NCBI GenBank assembly: GCA_004356175.1
Contig: SMXV01000039.1
Coordinates: 1 to 11,248 of the forward strand
Direction of reading: 5' to 3'
DNA from: Acidobacteriota bacterium
GTDB lineage: Bacteria; Actinomycetota; Acidimicrobiia; Spongiisociales; UBA5794
Length of the DNA stretch: 11,248 bases
The notes under the pieces were generated by a model. That model did no database searches. It saw only the letters and a program-made list of their open reading frames with translations, and had not been told where the DNA came from. Below, in pieces: positions 6,768 through 11,248 of the stretch. Numbering within the stretch: the first letter of the stretch is position 1; each line of letters opens with the position of its first letter. A program made the translations under genes and the position numbers.

Positions 6768-8005
6768 TTGTCGAGATACTCGCAATCGGTACAGAGCTAC
6801 TGCTCGGGCAGATCACAAATACGAACGCCACCAACATCGCAACACGATTGGCAGACAATGGGTTCACTCACCTACATCAAGTTGTGGTCGGCGACAATGC
6901 CGATCGAATGAAGGTGGCCATTGCCGAGGCCACAGCGCGGGCCGATGTTCTCATTATCACGGGCGGAATCGGACCGACAGCGGATGACATCACGCGCGAA
7001 GCCGTCGCGTCCGCTGGCAATCTTTCGCTCGTGTTCGACGAGGCATATGGTGACCAGCTCAGGGGTTCGTGGCGCGGCCACGGGCCGAACGATGAATTCC
7101 CCGAGTCGAATCTCAGGCAGGCATTCCGACCTGACGGCGCTGTCGTTATTACGAACCTGAAGGGTTCGGCGCCTGGCTTCCGAGTCACGATCGGCGCTTG
7201 CGAGGTGATTTCACTTCCCGGTGTTCCCGCCGAAATGTTGTCAATGATGGACGAGGTGGTGCTCCCATACCTTCGTGTCAAAGGGGGGAACAAGCGGGCT
7301 GTTGTCAGCCGCATGTTGCGCAGTTGGGGCATGTCGGAGGCCAAGGTGGGAGAGGACCTTCAGGACTTGTTCGACAGCAGCGAGAATCCGACGATTGCGT
7401 TTCTTGCCTCTGCGGGAGAAATCAAGATACGCATAACTGCTCTAGCGGACTCGGATACCGCTGCCCGCGTGTTGATCGAACCAGTCGAGACGGAGATTCG
7501 GCAGCGTCTGGGGACCCACATCTTTGGTGCAGACGACGAAACCATTGAGCAGGTGATCCGCATCGATCTTGAGTCCCGAGGATGGACAATAGGAACAGCC
7601 GAGTCCGCAACAGGAGGGCTGGTCGGTCGGCGACTCACGAGCCTGCCCGGCGCAAGTGCGACGTTTCGTGGTTCCGTCGTAGCGTACGCGACGGACCTCA
7701 AGACGAGCATCCTTGGCGTGCCAGAGCAGACTCTCGCGACGTATGGAGTCGTATCGGAGCAGACCGCAGAGGCGATGGCCGCTGGCGCAAGACGTGTTCT
7801 TGATGTTGACGTCGCGGTCGCGGTCACTGGCTCCGCCGGACCGGTCGCCCTCGAACAGCCGGTTGGCACCATGATTGTTGCGGTTGCGACACCTCGCATC
7901 AGCACGGTCAGGACGCTTCACATGCCGGGCGACAGGGAGAGGGTGCGAGTGAATACGGCAACGGCTGCGCTGCATCTGATCCGCATGGCACTCATGGAAA
8001 CGTGA
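6764..8005 (+). CDS. cinA: CinA family protein (nucleotide-binding domain plus NMN amidohydrolase-like domain)
   Basis: This two-domain protein has 413 residues. The N-terminal MoCF/COG1058 domain (about 1-170) shows IVEILAIGTELLLGQITNTN, TGGIGPTADDITREAVA (67-83) and LPGVPAEM (151-158); in related proteins it hydrolyses ADP-ribose-type substrates. The C-terminal domain (about 258-410) is the CinA/PncC fold, which deamidates nicotinamide mononucleotide in NAD recycling: AESATGG (279-285), FRGSVVAYATDLKTSILGV (301-319), VTGSAGP (354-360), QPVGT. Two features differ from the usual form. The ESCTGG motif reads ESATGG, and the VTGIAGPxGG(TPEK)PVG loop is shortened to VTGSAGPVALEQPVG. Start: GTG 6764 overlaps the rimO stop, and the family's N-terminus begins exactly there; the upstream frame to 6701 is discarded. 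The next gene overlaps by 4 nt in the same way. Confidence 0.93.
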   Translation: MIVEILAIGTELLLGQITNTNATNIATRLADNGFTHLHQVVVGDNADRMKVAIAEATARADVLIITGGIGPTADDITREAVASAGNLSLVFDEAYGDQLRGSWRGHGPNDEFPESNLRQAFRPDGAVVITNLKGSAPGFRVTIGACEVISLPGVPAEMLSMMDEVVLPYLRVKGGNKRAVVSRMLRSWGMSEAKVGEDLQDLFDSSENPTIAFLASAGEIKIRITALADSDTAARVLIEPVETEIRQRLGTHIFGADDETIEQVIRIDLESRGWTIGTAESATGGLVGRRLTSLPGASATFRGSVVAYATDLKTSILGVPEQTLATYGVVSEQTAEAMAAGARRVLDVDVAVAVTGSAGPVALEQPVGTMIVAVATPRISTVRTLHMPGDRERVRVNTATAALHLIRMALMET

Positions 8006-8553
8006 TCGACAACCTTTTCCTGGCGGTCGCGTTCACCGATGAGGAGAGGCACGCGCTCGCTGCGGCACTCACTGAGTCGACTGGTCCGGCACGGATCCCT
8101 GGCAAACGAACATCCCCAGAGAACTGGCATGTCACGCTGTCATTCATCGGCGAGTGTTCAGATGCCGACAGTGATCGCATTGCGCACAGTATTTCAGATC
8201 AACTCAACGCTGTCCACGCCAAGGTGTGGTGCACCGGTCTCGATGCATTCCCAACATCGTCGAAAGCCACAGTGATCTACACTGCCGTTGACGACCCGAC
8301 CAACGTGCTCACGTATCTTGCTGGCATCTGCGATGAGGCCGCTGTCGATGCAGGGTATGGCCCAGAACAACGCCCCTACGTGCCTCACGTCACGCTATCG
8401 AGGCTGCGGCCGTCGATGGACGTGCACCATCTCCTGTCTGCCCACGGTGACTTCCGTGTCCCTGTCGTCGTGTCCGGAGTCACGATGTTTCGCAGTCGTG
8501 CAACATCGAATGGCCCGCGATATGAGGCGATTGAACGCATGCCGCTTCGCTAG
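8002..8553 (+). CDS. thpR: RNA 2',3'-cyclic phosphodiesterase (2'-5' RNA ligase family)
   Basis: This 183-residue member of the 2H phosphoesterase superfamily would open 2',3'-cyclic phosphates on RNA ends; the family was first described as 2'-5' RNA ligase (LigT). Both catalytic HxT motifs are present: HVTLSFIG at 43-50 (H43, T45) and HVTLSRLR at 129-136 (H129, T131), in the normal N- and C-terminal halves. The opening NLFLAVAFTDEERHAL is typical of the family, and the length is standard. Translation starts at GTG 8002, whose last two bases are the first two of the cinA stop TGA, so it is probably coupled to cinA. Its biological RNA substrate in bacteria is not known. Confidence 0.92.
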   Translation: MIDNLFLAVAFTDEERHALAAALTESTGPARIPGKRTSPENWHVTLSFIGECSDADSDRIAHSISDQLNAVHAKVWCTGLDAFPTSSKATVIYTAVDDPTNVLTYLAGICDEAAVDAGYGPEQRPYVPHVTLSRLRPSMDVHHLLSAHGDFRVPVVVSGVTMFRSRATSNGPRYEAIERMPLR

Positions 8554-8579
8554 GAGCACGGGTCGGCCGTGCATGGCGC

Positions 8580-8599
8580 ATGGCGGAAATACCCGCCAT
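8580..8599. repeat. Small hairpin after thpR
   Basis: ATGGCGG (8580-8586) pairs with CCGCCAT (8593-8599) across AAATAC. It begins 27 nt after the thpR stop and directly touches the LexA operator. No T-run follows, so it is only a weak terminator candidate for the rimO-cinA-thpR cluster. Confidence 0.4.
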
Positions 8600-8613
8600 C
8601 GAACACACGTTCG
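8600..8613. promoter_or_regulatory. LexA operator (SOS box) of recA
   Basis: CGAACACACGTTCG is a perfect match to the CGAAC-N4-GTTCG type of SOS box bound by LexA in Actinobacteria and Firmicutes. It sits 102 nt before the recA start and 2 nt before a TACGCT -10 box, so LexA bound there would block the promoter. Cleavage of LexA after DNA damage would relieve it. The lexA gene is not in the window. Confidence 0.9.
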
Positions 8614-8615
8614 GG

Positions 8616-8621
8616 TACGCT
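8616..8621 (+). promoter_or_regulatory. Candidate -10 box of the SOS-controlled recA promoter
   Basis: TACGCT follows the LexA site by 2 nt. Initiation about 6-7 nt downstream would give a leader of roughly 85-90 nt before the recA ATG at 8715. No consensus -35 is seen at 17-bp spacing; the SOS box occupies the spacer. Confidence 0.5.
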
Positions 8622-8704
8622 GGTATCGACGCAATGGCGTCATGCACAGAAGCAACAGCGTATTCTGTCATAGGCACCCGGTACCTTGACGGCAAGCTAC
8701 GAAA

Positions 8705-8709
8705 AGGAT
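8705..8709 (+). promoter_or_regulatory. Ribosome binding site of recA
   Basis: AGGAT lies 5 nt before ATG 8715. It decides against the 45-residue upstream extension starting at 8580, which would run through the hairpin, LexA site and promoter. Confidence 0.75.
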
Positions 8710-8714
8710 TCCAG

Positions 8715-9800
8715 ATGGCTCCCAAAATGAGCGAACGTGACAAGAACCTTCAGACCGCAATGGATCAGATCGAGCGGCAGTTCGGCAAGGGTGCCATCAT
8801 GCGACTGGGTGCCGATGAGATCCGCAGGATCGACTCCATATCGACTGGTGCTCTGTCACTCGACCTTGCTCTCGGCATAGGTGGTGTTCCGCGCGGACGT
8901 ATCGTCGAGATTTTTGGGCCGGAAGCGTCAGGTAAGACAACCCTTGCGTTGCATGTTCTTGCTGAAGCTCAGCGCACCGGCGGAGTTGCCGCCTTCATTG
9001 ATGCTGAGCATGCTCTTGATCCCCTCTACGCACAGGCCATCGGGGTCGATATCGATCAACTTCTCATCTCTCAGCCAGACACAGGTGAGCAGGCTCTTGA
9101 GATCACCGACATGCTCATCCGGTCAGGATCTGTGACTGTCGTTGTTATTGACTCTGTGGCGGCACTGGTTCCACGCGCTGAACTTGAGGGGGACATGGGC
9201 GACGTACACATGGGGCTCCAGGCGAGGCTCATGTCGCAGGCATTGCGGAAACTTGCAGGATCGATCAATCGATCAAACACCACCGCAATCTTCATCAACC
9301 AGTTGCGTGAGAAGATCGGTGTCATGTTCGGCTCGCCTGAGGTCACACCGGGTGGGCGTGCCTTGAAGTTCTACTCGACTGTTCGTATTGACATACGGAG
9401 AATCGAAGCTATCAAGGTCGGTACGGAGAACGTTGGCAACCGTGTACGGGTGAAAATTGTGAAGAACAAGGTCGCTCCGCCGTTCAGGCTTGCGGAGTTC
9501 GACATCATGTTCGGCCACGGCATATCACGAGAGGGCAGCCTCATCGACGTTGCCGTTGAACACAACATCGTGCAAAAAGCCGGCGCCTGGTACACCTATG
9601 ACGGTGATCAGCTCGGTCAGGGACGTGAGAAGGCCAAAGAGTACCTGCGAGAAAACCCTGACGTTGCAATGCAACTCCAGGATCAGGTCCTTCGTGCGGT
9701 CGGCGTGATCGTCGACGAGGACGACGATGATACGAAACAGGATGACGGCAATAGCGACAGCAAATCGTTGAACACGTCATCAGGTGAGGAAGGACAGTAG
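8715..9800 (+). CDS. recA: Recombinase RecA
   Basis: RecA forms filaments on single-stranded DNA, drives homologous strand exchange and triggers LexA self-cleavage. The protein has 361 residues: an N-terminal helix (about 5-35), Walker A GPEASGKT (68-75), IDAEHALD (95-102), Walker B VVVIDSVAAL (142-151), loop L1 around EGDMGDVHMGLQAR (158-171), loop L2 with INQLREKIGVMFGSPEVTPG (194-213), and a very acidic, Ser/Asn-rich tail (332-361). The Walker A has alanine at the second position after the glutamate-containing start (GPEASGKT rather than the common GPESSGKT); the catalytic GKT is intact. No intein is present. The frame extends to 8580, but ATG 8715 has AGGAT 5 nt upstream and matches the family start. 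It lies 161 bp after thpR and has its own LexA-controlled promoter; recX does not follow. Confidence 0.98.
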   Translation: MAPKMSERDKNLQTAMDQIERQFGKGAIMRLGADEIRRIDSISTGALSLDLALGIGGVPRGRIVEIFGPEASGKTTLALHVLAEAQRTGGVAAFIDAEHALDPLYAQAIGVDIDQLLISQPDTGEQALEITDMLIRSGSVTVVVIDSVAALVPRAELEGDMGDVHMGLQARLMSQALRKLAGSINRSNTTAIFINQLREKIGVMFGSPEVTPGGRALKFYSTVRIDIRRIEAIKVGTENVGNRVRVKIVKNKVAPPFRLAEFDIMFGHGISREGSLIDVAVEHNIVQKAGAWYTYDGDQLGQGREKAKEYLRENPDVAMQLQDQVLRAVGVIVDEDDDDTKQDDGNSDSKSLNTSSGEEGQ

Positions 9801-9801
9801 A

Positions 9802-9876
9802 AGTTTCGTATTTCGCGTTCCCGAACGCATTGAGATGGAGTAGGATCGAGCGCAGGTACACGAAATTACTGAAACT
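9802..9876 (+). other. Possible folded RNA element between recA and rny
   Basis: AGTTTCGTATTTCG (9802-9815) is complementary to CGAAATTACTGAAACT (9861-9876) over 14 base pairs, with single-T bulges at 9866 and 9870. The enclosed loop holds a second inverted repeat, GCGTTC (9815-9820) and GAACGC (9823-9828). The element begins just after the recA stop. It may be a recA 3' structure or part of the rny leader. No T-run follows. The function is unknown and the fold has not been calculated. Confidence 0.35.
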
Positions 9877-10016
9877 GAAATTCCGAAACGTGAGCGAATC
9901 GACACGAACCGAATACTGAGACTGGCTTAGCCGCCCGAATACTGTGAGGTCGTGCGTGTGTCGAGTCCTTGTGCTCGGCACGTTTCGCATCCGCGACGGG
10001 GGAACGAGAAGCCGCT
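9877..10016 (+). other. Remainder of the recA-rny gap
   Basis: No gene is seen. The decamer CCGAATACTG occurs twice, at 9909-9918 and 9935-9944; the second copy overlaps TACTGT (9940-9945), a possible -10 box for rny. A purine-rich GAGAAG lies 5 nt before the rny ATG and may be its ribosome binding site. Both assignments are weak. Confidence 0.3.
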
Positions 10017-11248
10017 ATGGACCCATTGCTGAGCTTGCTGACGGGTTTGGCTGTCGCGGGCATCCTGCTCGGTGGCATGTTCATTGGACGAAGGTCCGTG
10101 AAACATCCGCCAGCACCTGAAGATGTCCTTGCGGATGCACGGATGGATGCCCAACGCATCCTTGCGCGCGCAGAACAAGAGGCTCGATCTCTTGCCGATA
10201 CATACAGAGATCGTGAAGATGCAACAATTGAGCATCGAAGGGTCGAAATCGACTCACGCACATCAACACTCGACCAGAGAGCGGCAACACTCGAACAGAG
10301 AGCGGCAAACCTCGCGCAGCGCGAAGAATTGGTGATCTCGTCGGAGAAGACCGCAAAAGAGGCTGCAGTGGAAGCTGCACGGTCTCAGGAGGACGCGCGC
10401 CTCGAACTCGAGGCGCTTGCGGGATTCGACTCTCAAGCAGCAAAAGAGGACCTGCTCCAGAAGGTTGAGGACGAGGCACGGCGTGACGCAATGGTTGTGG
10501 TGCGTGACATCGAGACACGGGCTCGTGAAGAGGCATCCCGACGTGCACGGCGTATTCTTGCGGGTGTGATTCAACGACTCGCTTCCGAAGTGGTTACGGA
10601 AACATCCATGTCCACGGTCCCGCTGCCCTCAGACGATATGAAGGGAAGAATCATTGGTCGCGACGGACGCAACATCAGAGCGTTTGAGGCTGTTGCTGGC
10701 GTCGATTTGATTGTGGACGACACGCCGGGTTCAGTTTCCGTGTCGACATTCGATCCTGTACGGCGAGAAATTGCTCGTCTTGCGCTCACGAGACTTGTCG
10801 AAGATGGCCGCATCCATCCAACGTCCATCGAGGAAGCGTGCGCCAAGGCCAAGGAAGAGATTGAGCAGTCGATTCAGGATGCGGGGGAGTGGGCGATGCT
10901 CGATGTCGGGTTGACCCGAATACATCCAGAGCTCATCACGCTGCTTGGGCGGCTCAAATACCGAACCAGCTACGGTCAGAACGTGCTGGATCATCTCGTC
11001 GAGTCAGGCCACATTGCCGGAATGCTCGCGGCAGAACTTGGCATTGATGAGACCGAGGCCAAGCGGGCAGCGTTCCTCCACGACATCGGAAAGGCCGTAA
11101 GCCACGAGGTTGGCGGTTCCCACGCCCTCATAGGAGCTGAGATCGCCCGTCGTTTTGGTGAGGACGCTGCCGTGGTGCATGCAATCGAGGCGCACCACAA
11201 CGAAGTTGAACCACGAACGCTTACGGCGGTGCTTGTGCAGGCAGCCGA
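10017..11248 (+). CDS. rny: Ribonuclease Y (partial, 3' end missing)
   Basis: RNase Y is a membrane-anchored endoribonuclease that starts mRNA decay. The 410 complete codons present show the full N-terminal order: a membrane helix (about 4-24, PLLSLLTGLAVAGILLGGMF), a long charged coiled coil (about 33-190), a KH RNA-binding domain with GRIIGRDGRNIRAFE (210-224), and the start of the HD domain with DHLVESGHIAG (325-335), AAFLHDIGKA (351-360, metal-binding H355 and D356) and EAHHNEVEP (391-399). The family is about 510-530 residues long, so roughly the last 110 residues lie outside the window. ATG 10017 is the first ATG after an in-frame stop at 9945-9947 and puts the membrane helix at the N-terminus. 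The coiled coil contains a 21-bp tandem repeat. RNase Y is common in Firmicutes and present in only some actinobacterial lineages. Confidence 0.96.
   Translation, partial: MDPLLSLLTGLAVAGILLGGMFIGRRSVKHPPAPEDVLADARMDAQRILARAEQEARSLADTYRDREDATIEHRRVEIDSRTSTLDQRAATLEQRAANLAQREELVISSEKTAKEAAVEAARSQEDARLELEALAGFDSQAAKEDLLQKVEDEARRDAMVVVRDIETRAREEASRRARRILAGVIQRLASEVVTETSMSTVPLPSDDMKGRIIGRDGRNIRAFEAVAGVDLIVDDTPGSVSVSTFDPVRREIARLALTRLVEDGRIHPTSIEEACAKAKEEIEQSIQDAGEWAMLDVGLTRIHPELITLLGRLKYRTSYGQNVLDHLVESGHIAGMLAAELGIDETEAKRAAFLHDIGKAVSHEVGGSHALIGAEIARRFGEDAAVVHAIEAHHNEVEPRTLTAVLVQAA
10264..10326 (+). repeat. 21-bp tandem repeat encoding coiled-coil heptads in rny
   Basis: Three consecutive 21-nt units (10264-10284, 10285-10305, 10306-10326) encode the heptads STLDQRA/ATLEQRA/ANLAQRE (offset by one residue). 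Units 1 and 2 differ at a single base; unit 3 is more diverged. This looks like a recent in-frame duplication of two heptads in the rod of RNase Y, lengthening it without shifting the heptad register. Confidence 0.7.

Noticed and set aside
7360..7905. Long minus-strand frame antisense to cinA
   Set aside because: It is a by-product of codon bias in cinA: low-complexity Ser/Arg/Thr composition and no motif. The same holds for 360-947 on the plus strand opposite the ligase.
8580..8714. N-terminal extension of recA to 8580
   Set aside because: It would be translated through the hairpin, LexA box and -10 box; ATG 8715 has a ribosome binding site and the normal RecA N-terminus.

Overview
The window is a chromosomal, gene-dense piece of a bacterium with moderately high GC. 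It most resembles an actinobacterium of the Acidimicrobiia type; no database was searched. The basis for this is: (i) the order rimO-cinA-thpR-recA followed by an RNase Y gene; (ii) a perfect CGAAC-N4-GTTCG LexA operator upstream of recA, the form used by Actinobacteria and Firmicutes; and (iii) several starts that look leaderless, with a TANNNT -10 box 6-7 nt before the ATG. No mobile element, CRISPR array, tRNA or rRNA was seen.

Left part (1-3685). Positions 1-199 hold no gene but are rich in inverted repeats: a 12-bp hairpin, a 12-bp palindrome and a long-range arm pair ending at the stop codon of the next gene. On the minus strand, 200-1819, lies an AMP-forming fatty acid-CoA ligase. Divergent from it, 1910-3685, is a fused PabB-PabC protein that would take chorismate to p-aminobenzoate for folate synthesis.

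Middle part (3686-5450). A perfect 20-bp palindrome abuts a -10 box in the gap before a small unrecognised helical protein (3722-4135), an operator-like arrangement. A PHP-family histidinol-phosphatase-like hydrolase follows (4167-5048). Facing it on the minus strand, 5058-5405, are the remains of a small META-domain (HslJ-like) lipoprotein. Its pieces lie in two alternating frames with a stop codon between them, which is the clearest oddity of the window.

Right part (5451-11248). rimO, cinA and thpR form a tight cluster in which each stop overlaps the next GTG start (GTGA). After a 161-bp gap carrying a small hairpin, the LexA operator and a -10 box comes recA. A 216-bp gap with a possible folded RNA separates recA from the RNase Y gene (rny), which runs off the right end inside its HD domain. 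The cluster therefore joins ribosome modification, NMN/nucleotide housekeeping, RNA end processing, SOS recombination and mRNA decay. The pgsA and recX genes that often sit between these neighbours in related genomes are absent.

Most of the window is ordinary core genome. The items most worth a second look are the palindrome/promoter before 3722, the broken META lipoprotein, the structured ends at 71-201 and 9802-9876, and the altered C-terminal motifs of CinA.
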